Below, one piece after another: positions 1 through 10,399 of a stretch of DNA of 64,000 nt. Made by a program: the position numbers and the translations under genes. How positions within the stretch are numbered: position 1 is the stretch's first letter; every line of letters starts with the position of its first letter. Source of the stretch: Symbiodinium natans (lineage: Eukaryota; Sar; Dinophyceae; Suessiales; Symbiodiniaceae); contig CAJNDS010002257.1 of assembly GCA_905221605.1 (NCBI GenBank), forward strand, positions 405,422 through 469,421, read 5' to 3'. The notes below the pieces were generated by a model. The model did no database searches and was not told where the DNA came from. It worked only from the letters and a program-made list of their open reading frames with translations.

Positions 1-97
1 ATGCTAAAGATTACATGACATCTGATGTGATTGTGAATGTCAAACATCTTGCTTGACTAACTGTACGGAAACTCAAACTGCTAGTATTTGATTGCAA

Positions 98-154
98 GAA
101 GAAGAAGAAGCAGAAGAAGTCTACTACTACTACTACTACTACTACGACGACGAC

Positions 155-247
<93 letters not shown>
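98..247. repeat. Trinucleotide microsatellite (GAA/TAC/GAC)
   Basis: Runs of GAA, then TAC, GAC and TAC again form an almost uninterrupted trinucleotide tract. Frames through it give homopolymers of Arg, Leu or Val, so they are not taken as genes. Confidence 0.95.
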
Positions 248-360
248 AGTTGCAGAGACGAAGGGATCTAGGCTTTGGGGTCTGGAGTTGAACATCCAGC
301 AGTCCTAAACGTGCCGCAACACGAGAGAGGCACAGCCTTTGCAGCTTATAGAGGGGCTAA

Positions 361-474
361 GGGCTAAAACCCTAAAGCCTAAACCCTAAACCCTAAACAC
401 TAACCCTAAACCCTAAACCCTAAACCCTAAACCCTAAACCCTAAACCCTAAACCCTAAACCCTAAGGCTAAGGG
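361..474. repeat. Telomere-like CCCTAAA block
   Basis: About fifteen CCCTAAA heptamers with a few variants. This is the C-rich strand of the plant-type telomere repeat, which dinoflagellates also use. The block is short and internal, so it is an interstitial or subtelomeric relic rather than a chromosome end. Confidence 0.9.
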
Positions 475-784
475 GGTTTATAAAGGATTCGAGATACATG
501 AGTCTGGCGGGGATATTCGGGGGCGGTTCGGTGGAAAGGGTGGTGGAAACTGAGGCTTCCACAACTCGGGACAGTCTCTAACGCCTGAAAGCGGAGCCCT
601 AAACCTAAAGCTTGTAAACCCTAAGCAAGGTCCCTAGACTTTAAATCCCAAACCCCGGACACTGCCCCTAGAAATGCAAACTCTAAGCCTCAAACCATCC
701 CGTATCGCATGCTGCGAAGACCGTTCCCTACCATGAACAAGCCTTGTCTATAAAAAAGTTCCAGCCAGAGCTTTCGAGGCACCA

Positions 785-955
785 GAAAACTGCAACCCCA
801 AAAAAAAAAACCCAAAAACCCCAAAAAACGCCAAAACCCCCAAAAAACCCAAAAACCACAAAAACCACAAACCACAAAAAAAACCAAAAACCCCAAAAAC
901 CCAAAAAAAGAACGAAAACACCAAAAAATGCCAAAAACACAAAAAAATAAATAAA
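785..955. repeat. A/C-only low-complexity tract
   Basis: Nearly pure A and C in short A-runs separated by C-runs. It gives Lys/Pro/Thr or Phe/Gly/Trp shadow frames on the two strands. No gene is supported here. Confidence 0.9.
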
Positions 956-957
956 TA

Positions 958-1070
958 ATACACACCCCCAAAACCCTAAACCCCAAACCCCTAAACCCCT
1001 AAACCCCAAACCCCTAAACCTCGAAACCCCTAAACCCCTAAACCCCTAGAACCCCTAAACCCCTAAACTG
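958..1070. repeat. Telomere-like CCCCTAAA variant block
   Basis: Octamer variant CCCCTAAA repeated with CCCCAAA and CCTCGAAA changes. It has the same orientation as the block at 361. Confidence 0.9.
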
Positions 1071-1305
1071 CGTGAGGTCGGGGTAGTCGCTTGCACTACT
1101 ATTTGGCTCCTCACCAGCCACTCGGTCTCGCTCTTCTTTTTGTTCTCGCGTTCGCTTTCCAGTCTTCGTTCCGTGCACCCGGGCTATCAACGGTTATGCA
1201 GTAGCACTTTCCTATAGCCAATGGGTGAACTACACTCTTGGGTCTTGAGCCAAAGGTAGTCGGGCCGAGGCGCACTACGATGGTTCCCCCGATATGCCGC
1301 GGAGC
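1071..1305. other. Unique segment between telomere-like blocks
   Basis: About 235 bp of non-repetitive sequence enclosed by telomere-like blocks. No open frame of note. It contains the 11-mer CTTGAGCCAAA at 1244-1254, the reverse complement of the last 11 bases of the dinoflagellate spliced leader. Confidence 0.4.
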
Positions 1306-1424
1306 CCCTAAACCCCTAAACCCTAAACCCCTAGAACCCCTAAACCCCTAAACCCCTAAACCCCCAAACCCCTAAACCCCTAAACCCCTAAACCCCTAAA
1401 CCCCTAAAACCCCTAAAGCCCAAA
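1306..1424. repeat. Telomere-like CCCCTAAA variant block
   Basis: About fourteen copies of CCCCTAAA and close variants, in the C-rich orientation. Confidence 0.9.
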
Positions 1425-1507
1425 GCTGAGCCAGAGGACGCCAGCCGATCCACGGGCAATCCGTCCTGCCCGGGGCGATCCGTCACCAGCACGCCCCGGA
1501 GCAAACC

Positions 1508-1732
1508 TAGGTTTAGGGTTTAGGGTTTAGGGTTTTAGGGTTTTAGGGTTTAGGGTTTAGGGTTTAGGGTTTAGTGTTTAGGGTTTAGGGTTTAGGGTTT
1601 AGGGTTTAGGGTTTAGGGTTTAGGGTTCAGGGTTCAGGGTTTAGGGTTTAGGGTTTAGGGTTTAGGGTTTAGGGTTTAGGGTTTAGGGTTTGGGGTTTAG
1701 GGTTTAGGGTTTAGGGTTTAGGGTTTAGGGTG
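1508..1732. repeat. Telomere-like TTTAGGG block, opposite orientation
   Basis: Around thirty TTTAGGG heptamers in the G-rich orientation, opposite to the three blocks before it. The head-to-head arrangement argues for interstitial telomeric DNA or an end-fusion relic. Confidence 0.9.
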
Positions 1733-1739
1733 TGCTGGT

Positions 1740-2189
1740 ATGAGAGGGGCCCCTTCATTGGGGGGTATAAAGGAGAGGACCCGCATGTTTGTGTCTCTTT
1801 GGGTTTTGTGTGCAAAGCTTGGCGTTCTACTTGCAATGACACTCCAAGCATGGCGGATATTGATGTTGTGTGTGTGTGTGTGTCGATGTGCATCGGCAAC
1901 GTCACTGTTGACAGGTGCGCTATCTCAAATTGAGACGCTCACAGGCGCAATGCGACACTGGCTTTCCAAGACTGCACTGCCAGACTGCCAGCCTGAAGCA
2001 CTGAGCCACCAGCTGCTTAAGTTTGCCGAGTTTGCGGTGTGTTTGCTCTTCAGTGCAATTTGCCTCGTTGGTCCGGTTTGTTGCTGGGCTGTGTTGGTGT
2101 TGCTTCTCTTCTTGCTTAGTGCACTGATGGTCTCTATTAGGGAAGAGGTCAACCCGGAAGGCTCAAACTTTAAACCCCTCAACCCCTAG
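1740..2189 (+). CDS. Hypothetical small hydrophobic frame
   Basis: ATG-started frame of 149 codons beginning 8 bases after the telomere-like block and ending in TAG. Residues of about 105-135 form a strongly hydrophobic stretch (AVCLLFSAICLVGPVCCW and onward) that could be one or two membrane segments. A TG microsatellite lies inside the N-terminal part and gives a CVCVC run. No family was recognised. It could be a chance frame in repeat-derived DNA. Confidence 0.15.
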   Translation: MRGAPSLGGIKERTRMFVSLWVLCAKLGVLLAMTLQAWRILMLCVCVCRCASATSLLTGALSQIETLTGAMRHWLSKTALPDCQPEALSHQLLKFAEFAVCLLFSAICLVGPVCCWAVLVLLLFLLSALMVSIREEVNPEGSNFKPLNP

Positions 2190-5100
2190 GACCCGAAACC
2201 CTCAAATCCCAAAACCCTTGAAGCCCCAGGCTTCTGAAACCCCCCCTTTACCCGGCTTTATCCTTGCCTCGCCACTCCTCAGCAGCTGCGTTTCAAGGAA
2301 ATAGGGTTGAGGGTTTAGGGTTTTGGGGTCTATGAGTTGAAGGGTTTAAGGGTTGAAGGGTTTGTGGGATTAAGGGTTTAAGGGTGTGGGGGTTTATGGG
2401 TTTAAAGGTTTAGGGTTTCGCTGAAGGTCTGTAGGTTGAAATTGTCCCTGCAGCGACCCTTGCCGTAAGATGCGCAGGTCCAGGGCACCCAGCGTGCTAT
2501 TGGTACCTAAGATATCCCCAAAACACTCTAAGCCCGACTATAGGAACCCTGTTTTGGGTGCCCCTGCGGTCGATAGCTTCCCCCCCCCCTCACCGCTTCG
2601 GAGACATTCGCGGGACGAGCAGCCGTAGGTGTCGACCGTCTCCATGGTGCCCAACTTCCAGCCCGACACGTAGCCGCCCGAAGCGATGAGGCCGTCCTAA
2701 GACACATCGACACCGCTTTTCGCAGACTTCAGGTGAAGAATTGCGCAGAGAGGGTTGGGGGGGGGGCTTTTGTTTCAGTACAAATCACCCCCACCGCCCC
2801 ACAAGGGACCCCAGTTCCGCAGATGCTGAACCAGATCCTCCAACCGAAGGGGCAGTCCTCAGAAAGGAAAACGAACGCTTCCATCTCTTAACAAATCAAG
2901 ACGCTATTGAACAGTGCGAGGCTTGTGGGGCTTAGAGGTGGGCGCCATTCCCTTCAGTGGATCCGAGAGTCTATCTGGGAGGAGACACTGCCTCAGCCGA
3001 GCAACACCACTAGGTTTGGGGCTTAAGCGGTTTACAGGCTTTAAGGGCCATCGGTTTGGAGTTGAGGAAACAAGGGTTTCAGGTTTAGGGCAGTTGCGGT
3101 TCCAGAGCCGGCGTGCCCTTACACCTAGAGGCCCACCGAAAACTCTGAAGCTCAAGCACTGAACCCTGCTGAACCCTGTTACGCGCAAGTGCGCGCAAGT
3201 GCGCGCAAGCGCGTGAGGGAAGTGTGTAGACCAAGCGGCTAAGGTCGAGGTCTGCCTCCTGTAGGTTGAGGCGGTCCAGCTCGGCAAGCGCATCCTTCCC
3301 GAGTTATGGGGAGTTTGGGGCTTGTGGGTTTCAGGCCCTCGGGGTTACCCCTTCGGGTTCCGGAGGGCCCCCCTGGGCTGCACGGCGCGGCTCGCATTTC
3401 GGCTGCGGGGATCGCTTGGCTGATATCCTCACTCATCCAGCCTTCATCAGGACATCATCTCACTTCATTATTCCCGCATGCGGCGTACAATATACCTCTT
3501 CTTGTTCTCGAACTCCAGGCGAAAGATATTCCGGCACCGCTCTTTATTCCCCAGGATGACGACATTTAGTCGCTATCCCGTATGCCTGAGGTCCATGATG
3601 AGGAAGAAGACAAATGCCCATCATCATCAATGTCTGGTCCTCATCCCTCATCCCCTGTGGCAAAACCCGAAACTATATACCAGCGAACTCGTCACATGCT
3701 CTCTGTTACTAAAACATGATGCGCCAAGCAGGACCTAGGGTTTAGGGTTTAGGATCTAGGGCTTCGGGTTTGGGATCTCGGGTTTGAGGTTTAGGGCTTC
3801 GGGGGGTTATGGTAGACTTTTCGGCACTGGGGCCCTTCCAGCCTCCAGAGCCTTCTTGCTGGCCGCGCTGAGCTGATTGTTGCCATCCTGACCCAAGGGA
3901 TTGGGGGATTGGGGGGTTGAGAGCTTTAGGATGTTGAGAAACCTGAACCCGAAACCCCAAACCCTCTGGGTTTACGGGGCGGCTTTTAAGGATTCCGCCA
4001 ATCGGCTTAACCCAATTCTGAGCATGTCTCTTTCTGGAAACCCTAAACTGAGACCCTAAACCCTAAAACAGAAACCCTGTAGTCCATGATTCCCACTTCC
4101 CTACAAGGGAGTAGGTTGCAGCGCCAAGGCAAAACCTGGACGGCAACCAGTCCCAACACTGACACTCCAGGATTCGAGGCGTCTGCCACACTCCTACTTC
4201 TGGGGCTTGGGGCGGCTTTGGGCTTAGGGTTTTGGAGTTTATCTCATGAAGGGAACCTAGGCCCTCGACACCAAACCGCTAACTAAGTAACTAGGTTGCT
4301 TGGCCTGGAACAATCGTGTCTTCGTCCCGAAAGCGTGGCGACGGCTTGTTCACTTCTTCTGTTTAAGGCAGGGGTCCGGGACCCAGCTGTGAGTTGCGTT
4401 TTTTGGCTGAGTTTGGTGCATTTTGTGGCGATCCTGAACACGCTGGACACGACATGTGCGTAAAGAGTGGCAACCCCTACAGTGATCGGGGCATGGCCAC
4501 GCGCTGCCGCGACACTTCTGCGTCCTTCGAGCGTGTTTTAACACGTGATGATGGACCACCCTTTTGGGCGGTGGGGGGGGGGGGGTTGCTGCGATAAAAC
4601 GCCAAAAAACCTGCGTTTCGAACACGTTTGAAAATACGATCGACGAATCTTATGAGGGCCTGGCATGTCGCAGGGTGTTGCGAGCGAAAGCGCGTCCGAT
4701 GAAGCAGTCATGGACAATGCGTATCGCGCACGTCTCAAGACCTGATCGAACCCCCTCTCGGTGTTCCCAGGTGGTGTCGAAGCACAAAAATCTGAATTTC
4801 TTAGGGTAGTCACATGGTCCCTTCATCTTATATACCCTGCAAAACCCGAGGGCAGAACCCGATAACGAAGGTCAAGGACCATACCAAGACACCATGTGGG
4901 AAACCCTGAGCCTTAAAAAAGGAGCACGAGGCCTTGGCGACCTGACTTGTCGCATCCGCCAGAGCCTGGCGCGCTGCGCTGGCTTTGTTCAGCGCATCGT
5001 TGGCCTTGCGGCGGCGCCAAAAGCGCAACCAAAAAAACCCCCAACAAGTTGCGGAACTTGAGCTGTGAGAGCTTTTGGCAGCGTGAGGATTCAAAGGCTA

Positions 5101-5397
5101 CTTCTAGGCACAAGATGCCAGCTTCCACAGCCAGCGGGCGTGTTTCGTGGTTCACAGCCATGGATACCACTGTGTCAGCTCGGCTTCTTCCGTGGCACTT
5201 TACTCCAGTACTCGCCTCGGCTTCCTGCCGAGAAGCGGAACAAGCAGACCCGGATCCGGTCTCCTTCCCCCTAACCCAAGCAGAATTTTGTGATGCCACC
5301 CCCCCCCCCCGCCCTGCGGGACCCCCCCCGATCGCGGAGTAGCTGCAAACCGATACCGTGGAGGGTCCCGCCTCCGCGGGGGAGTGCACCATTTTCG

Positions 5398-5434
<37 letters not shown>

Positions 5435-6745
5435 ATCTCCACATGCTGCATGCTCTGGGTCGGCCCGGCTGCCGAGGCGGCACGCACAAGCGTTTACAAT
5501 TATTATGTGGTGGCTTTGACTATGCAAAGGGAAAAAGCTTTGCTGAGGCTCTGCTCTTCGCAGGTTTAGAGTTTAGGAGTCAGGGCTTGGAGATGGACGT
5601 TCACTCTTTCCGAAGCCCTCTTTTCCGCCTGAGATTGGGCGGCCTGCATCATTCCCTGCGCGCCATAGGAATTCAGGAAGCTGTTCCTCGGACGGTTCTT
5701 CGGGCTCTTGGTTCAGGTGGCTGAGGGCTGGTTCTGGCTGTTTACTTAAATTCAGGTGTGTTCGTGTGGGGGCCCTAATCCTACGCCGAAGCCTAAACTA
5801 CCCTTATCCCTGAACCCTAAACCCTTTAGCCTAAGGTTTAGGAGTCCCCCCACAACAAAGCAACGACCTGCAGAGCGGCGTGTTGCTCCTTGTCTTTCCA
5901 GTCGCAGAAAGCTTCTGCGACTCCCTCTCTTTCGCCTCAGGTAGACTTTAGGGTTGGGATGTTCCCCTTATACTAGCAAGTCCTGAATAGGGATTATGGT
6001 ACCCCGAATATAATCCCCATTCAAGATTGTTAAGAGAAGGCGGAACATCCTAACTTTAGGGTTTAGTTCCTTCAGGGGTTTAGGGTGGTTTAGGGCCGCT
6101 GAGGCTTGAGGGGTTCAATTGGTGCAGGGGTTGCAGGGGTGTGGGGTTTTGGGTTGCACGGTTCAGCCCCAAACCTCCGAACTTGAGCTCCGCTTCCTGC
6201 ATTTAGGACTTCGGGTTAGGGCCATTTCGGGCTGCTTTTGCTGGGCAGAACAAAAAGAAGACCTGACAACCCTATGAAAACGGTAGCAACATCCATGTGC
6301 AGGCACAGTAGCGGTGGCCAGCTGCGACTGCACGTTGTTTCTGGTGATCCTCAGATCGACGGCTTTGGGGCTTGAGGGCTGAGGGGAACTCACAGCCCCC
6401 ACGTTTTGGGGTTCAGTGTTTCAGGGTTAGAGGGCAGTGTGTGTGTGTGTGTGCCTTCACGAATCGGCAGGCACGCTTCAAATCTCAACTCCTTCTAAAG
6501 TCTAGACCTAAGGCCCATGAAACATCTTCAACCTGAGAACTCTACAACCCAGAATGCCCAAACACTCCCAAATCTTCCCACCCTCAACACTGAACCCTAA
6601 ACTTCTAGACCAGCCCTCCCACACCACCCTTAAACCTCTCACAGCTTCGAATCTTCGGAGCTCAGGTCAAGATCCACCGGATTGATCCCCGCCAGCTGGC
6701 TCTTCGATTTGATGCCTGCGATTGGTCCAGTTCAGGGTTTGGGAA
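2190..6745. other. Degenerate telomere-like and low-complexity DNA, no gene recognised
   Basis: Scattered words such as GGGTTTAGGG and CCCTAAACC recur at about 2,290-2,420, 3,735-4,075, 5,815-5,835 and 6,055-6,140, mixed with unique sequence. Homopolymer C or G tracts lie at about 4,568-4,585, 5,299-5,310 and 5,399-5,432. A GTGT tract sits near 6,437. Frames here have no recognisable domains. Confidence 0.6.
5457..5505 (+). repeat. Dispersed short repeat, copy 1
   Basis: A segment beginning GGCCCGGCTGCCGAGGCGG and ending in a CGTTTACAAT motif. It matches 17,974-18,022 at most positions. It has no coding capacity and lies just downstream of a poly-C tract. Confidence 0.55.
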
Positions 6746-6866
6746 ATTGAAGGGGTTGAAGGGGTTGAAGGGGTTGAAGGGGTTGAAGGGGTTGAAGGGC
6801 TTGAAGGGGTTGAAGGGGTTGAAGGGGTTGAAGGGGTTGAAGGGGTTGAAGGGGTTGAAGGGGCTG
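6746..6866. repeat. 10-bp minisatellite GGGGTTGAAG
   Basis: About twelve near-perfect 10-bp units with one GGGC variant. All frames stay open across it (GLKGLK, NPFNPF and similar), which creates several false overlapping ORFs. Confidence 0.95.
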
Positions 6867-7267
6867 AACCCCCAGCAAGAGCACCCCTTTTTTGGGAACC
6901 CACCCCCCATTAAGTTTAAGGTTCAAGGAAAAAGCTGCTACATACCAGCGGGGAACAAGGAGAACATTCCAAGCTTAGGGCATACAAGTGCACTTTTTTT
7001 CGGGGTTTGGGGTGTTGTGCTTCGCCCCCCCCCCCCCCCCCACCTCGCCATGAAAACAAAAGAAGTGCAACAAAAACTGGCCTCAACGCCTCCTGAACCT
7101 TCCAAAAAGAAACAAAGAACCCCCAACAACACTTAAGCCCTTAACCCTAAAACTTTACAATCCATTTAAAGCTCGGAGACCCAAAAAACCCTACAACCCT
7201 ACGACCCTTCAACCCTTCAACCCTAAACCACACTGAACCCCTCAGCCCTGAAACCCTTCAACCCCGA
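6867..7267. other. Unrecognised sequence with a poly-C tract
   Basis: Contains a poly-C run at about 7,024-7,041 and degenerate CCCTAAAACC words toward the end. No domain was recognised in any frame. Confidence 0.5.
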
Positions 7268-7345
7268 AAACATTATTATTATTATTATTATTATTACTAC
7301 TACTATTATTATTATATTTTTTGTATTCTTATTATTATTATGAAT
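7268..7345. repeat. ATT/ACT trinucleotide microsatellite
   Basis: (ATT)n with a short (ACT)n interruption, then TTATTATTA. The low-complexity tract is plain in the sequence. Confidence 0.9.
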
Positions 7346-7484
7346 TCTGTCGCCTTGGTGTTGGAACTGCGTCAGCAGCGACTGGCGCCCTGCAGGCTGC
7401 AAGGGCAAGTCGCGGACGAAGCCCACCAGCTCCGGATCCAAGCCCCGCCTGTGAAGGTGATTCTACTCTACTCTCCTCTCTGAT

Positions 7485-8015
7485 TGCGGGACCAAGGCTT
7501 GCGATTGGCTCTTTTGGTTTTTTGGAAGAAAACTTGAACCCAAAATCTTAGGGACCAGGGCTTGCGATTTGGCTCTTTGGAGGAAAACTTGAACCCAAAA
7601 TTTTGGGGACCAGGGCTTGCGAGTTGGCTCTTCGGAGCAAAAAATGACCCCACAATCTTAAGGGCCAGGGCTTGCGATTTGACTTTTTGGAAGAAAAAAC
7701 TGAACCCAAAATCTTAGGGACCACGGCTTGCCATTTGGCTCTTCGGAGCAAAAAATGACCCCACAATCTTCGGGACCAGGGCTTGCGCTTTGACTCTTTG
7801 GAGGAAAACTTGAACCCAAAATCTTAAGCACCAGGGCTTGCGATCTGACTCTTTGGAGGAAAACTTGAAGCTTGTCATTTGGCCTTTTGGAGCAAGACTT
7901 GAAGCCAAAGTTTTAGGGAGCAGGGCTTGCGATTTGGCTTTTTGATGTTCTTTGGAGCAAAACTTGAACTCAAAATCTTAGGGACCAGGGCTTGCGATTT
8001 GATTGTTTGGAGCAA
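7485..8015 (+). repeat. Tandem array of a ~55-60 bp unit
   Basis: Repeated units carry GGGACCAGGGCTTGCGATTT, then CTCTTTGGAGGAAAACTTGA and CCCAAAATCTT. About nine units differ by small indels and by an AGCAAAAAATGACC variant. The same family returns in inverse orientation at 9,480-9,750. Confidence 0.9.
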
Positions 8016-8030
8016 AGAAATGACCCCACG

Positions 8031-8600
8031 AAACCTTGAATGAAAAGGTGCTCTTTGTTCACTCTCACCTTTCGTTCGTTTCATTTTCTGTACGCTTTAA
8101 TTTAAGTATGAATATCTAATTTAATATGTTAAGAGGGGTGTCCAAGATTTTTTGAGTGTTTCGGGTGTCCTTTTCCCTTTTTTGTAGCGAAACATTAAAT
8201 ATACACCCACACCGGAGCTTTTTTTGGAAACCTTGAAAGAAAAGTGCTTCTTTGTCCACTCTCACTATCGTTCGTTTCATTAGGTCTAAGGAATATTATT
8301 TTAGCATGTAGAAAAGGGTTGTCCAAGTTTTTTAAGTGTTTCGGGTGTCCTTTTCTTCCTTTTTCTGTAGCCACCCACCTTAACAGGACACCCACACCAG
8401 AGACTCCGATTTTGGAAACTTGAAGGAAAGGCGCTCCACCGCTGCCTTCCTGCCGTTCCTTGCGCAAGAGGCAATAAAAGAAAGAAATGATGTTACATGT
8501 ATCCAAAATTAGGGTGTCCTGTTTTTCTTTTTCTGTAACAAGACCTACTTTTAAAGGACACCCACACCGGAGACCTCCATTTTTTGGAACCTTTGAAAGA
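8031..8600 (+). repeat. Three tandem units of ~170-200 bp
   Basis: Units begin near 8,031, 8,228 and 8,416, with a fourth truncated start at 8,588. Each opens with AAACCTTGAA or a close variant. They contain a GGGTGTCC word and end in ACACCCACACCGGAG followed by TTTTGG. The shrinking spacing (197, 188 and 172 bp) reflects internal deletions. Confidence 0.8.
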
Positions 8601-8860
8601 AAGCAGGCCGAAGACCTAAGATTTCTGTGCTCCCAAAAGACAAATCGCAAGCACCGTCTCCCTAAGATTTTGGAGAAGGGGATGCTCCCCAAACACACCC
8701 CCCAAGATTTTGGCAAAATGTGTTCCCAAAAGACAAATCGCAGGCACAGCCCTCCACAAAATTTGGACAAGCTTATGCTCCCAATCAGTTTTTCTTTTTA
8801 AAGATGAGTTTACATGTCTTCCTACCTTGTTCCTTTCTTCTTCCGGTTCGCTCGCTCGTT

Positions 8861-8884
8861 CTCTCTCTCTCTCTCTCTCTCTAT
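8861..8884. repeat. CT microsatellite
   Basis: Run of (CT)n immediately after CGCTCGCTCGTT. Confidence 0.9.
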
Positions 8885-9129
8885 CTTTTTCCTTTATGGG
8901 CGGCATGTCTTGTAGAATTGGAAGACGAGGAGGAGGGTGAACTACAAAGACAGAGATTTGCTGAAGCAGAGAGGGAGCGAGACAAGGCGAGGCATAGAGA
9001 GAGAAGCATAGACCGTGGGAGAGAAAGGGTCTCTTGACTCTTAGCTTCCCCTTTCTCAAGTCCCTATTAATTTTCTTTCTTGTGGAAAAGAAAGAGGAAA
9101 AGAGAAGAGAGAAGAGGAATTTACATGTT

Positions 9130-9431
9130 CTTCCTACCTTGTTTTTGTCCCTCCTTCTTCTCTCCCCCCTGACCCTGTCTCTTTTTCTCTTTATCTCCTC
9201 ATTTTTCTGTTAAAGTGGTACGGGAAGGCGGAATGAGATGAAGGCAGCGTCCTCCCCTGGAGGCACCTGCCCACAAACAAATTTCTTGGAAGCTGATGCT
9301 CGGTGCCTCCAGGGGGGGGACGTTGCCTTCCTCTCATTCGTACCACTTTAAAAGAAAAATGAGGAGATATAGAGAAGGAATGACAGGGTCAGGGGGAGAG
9401 AAGCGGGAGGGACAAGAACAAGGTAAGAAGA
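9130..9431. repeat. Foldback element with ~130-bp arms
   Basis: The left arm (about 9,130-9,266) and right arm (about 9,302-9,431) are imperfect reverse complements. CTTCCTACCTTG on the left pairs with CAAGGTAAGAAG on the right. CCTGGAGGCACC near the centre pairs with GGTGCCTCCAGG. The spacer is about 35 bp. There is no ORF. It resembles a miniature inverted-repeat element, but no clear target duplication was seen. Confidence 0.75.
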
Positions 9432-9479
9432 GGCCATGATAGTACGACTTACGTGACAGCAGCGTGCCCTCATGGGAAC

Positions 9480-9750
9480 GTCAAGTTTTCCTCCAAAGAG
9501 ACAAATCGCAAGCCCTGGTTCCCAAGATTTTGGATTCAAGTTTTCCTCCAAAGAGCCAGATCGCAAGCCCTGGTCCCTAAGAATTTGGGTTCAAGTTTTT
9601 CTTCCAAAGCCTAAGGTTTTGAGTTCAAGTTTTCCTCCAAGGAGCCAAATCAAGCCCTGGTCCCTAAGATTTTGGGTTCAAGCTTTCTTCCAAAGAGCCA
9701 AATCGCAAGCCCTGGTCCCTAAGATTTTTGGGTTCAAGTTTTCTTCCAAT
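9480..9750 (-). repeat. Inverse copy of the ~55-60 bp tandem array
   Basis: Repeated CTCCAAAGAGCCAAATCGCA, AGCCCTGGTCCCTAAGATTT and GGGTTCAAGTTTTC words are the reverse complement of the array at 7,485-8,015. About five units. Confidence 0.9.
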
Positions 9751-9891
9751 CTAAGAACATGTCTGGCGACCCCGAAAAGACATAGACTCCCAGCTTCCCA
9801 CGTGACGTGACAGCCTCGTACCCTCGTCGGAATGGGTTTGGTAATAACAAAACCCGAGTGCCAGCTTCCAAATAAACCCTATTTAAGCCAC

Positions 9892-9958
9892 CCACGGGGG
9901 GGGGGGGTGGGGGACCATTGGGAGGGAGGGGGGGGGGGGGGGGGGCAGGCCGCACCCG

Positions 9959-9991
<33 letters not shown>

Positions 9992-9992
9992 C
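9892..9992. repeat. Poly-G tracts and AT microsatellite
   Basis: Two G-runs (about 9,897-9,910 and 9,930-9,945) are followed by (AT)n at about 9,964-9,991. Such G-runs are prone to assembly or sequencing error. Confidence 0.9.
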
Positions 9993-10214
9993 TATTTGTA
10001 ATCGAAAAGCATCTGTTATAGCCTTTGGATGGTTGGTTTACGGGTAGTTCTCTACATGTAGGGTCCCCTTCTAGGTCCCCCTATCGAATACCACACCCTT
10101 ATAATGAGGAGTCCGCACAAGGACTCGAGTTCTGCAGAGAACTCGCCTAGGATGTAATGGCATTCGAGGAGTGAAGACTTGAAGGAGGGTGCAGAGCTTA
10201 CGGCTTCGGATTGA

Positions 10215-10310
10215 AGGCCTTAGGGCCTTTAGGGCCTTTTGGGGCCTTCAGGGCCTTTAGGGCCTTTAGGGCCTTTAGGGCCTTAGGGCCTTTAGGGCCT
10301 TCAAGGTTTA
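10215..10310. repeat. Short minisatellite GGGCCTTTA
   Basis: About nine copies of the 9-bp word GGGCCTTTA with TTA or TCA endings. More degenerate copies continue to about 10,400. Confidence 0.9.
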
Positions 10311-10399
10311 GGAGTTCGTGCTTAGGAGGTTGGGGCCTCCGGGGCCTTTAGGGCTTAGGGCTTAGGTGCCTCTAAGATTTCAGACTTTTGGGGCCTTTA

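Noticed and set aside
11-295. Poly-Val and poly-Arg frames over the trinucleotide microsatellite
   Set aside because: The frames exist only because the repeat lacks stops; there is no other coding signal.
690-1009. Phe/Gly/Trp-rich frames around 0.7-1.0 kb
   Set aside because: They are reverse-strand readings of an A/C-only tract and occur in several overlapping frames.
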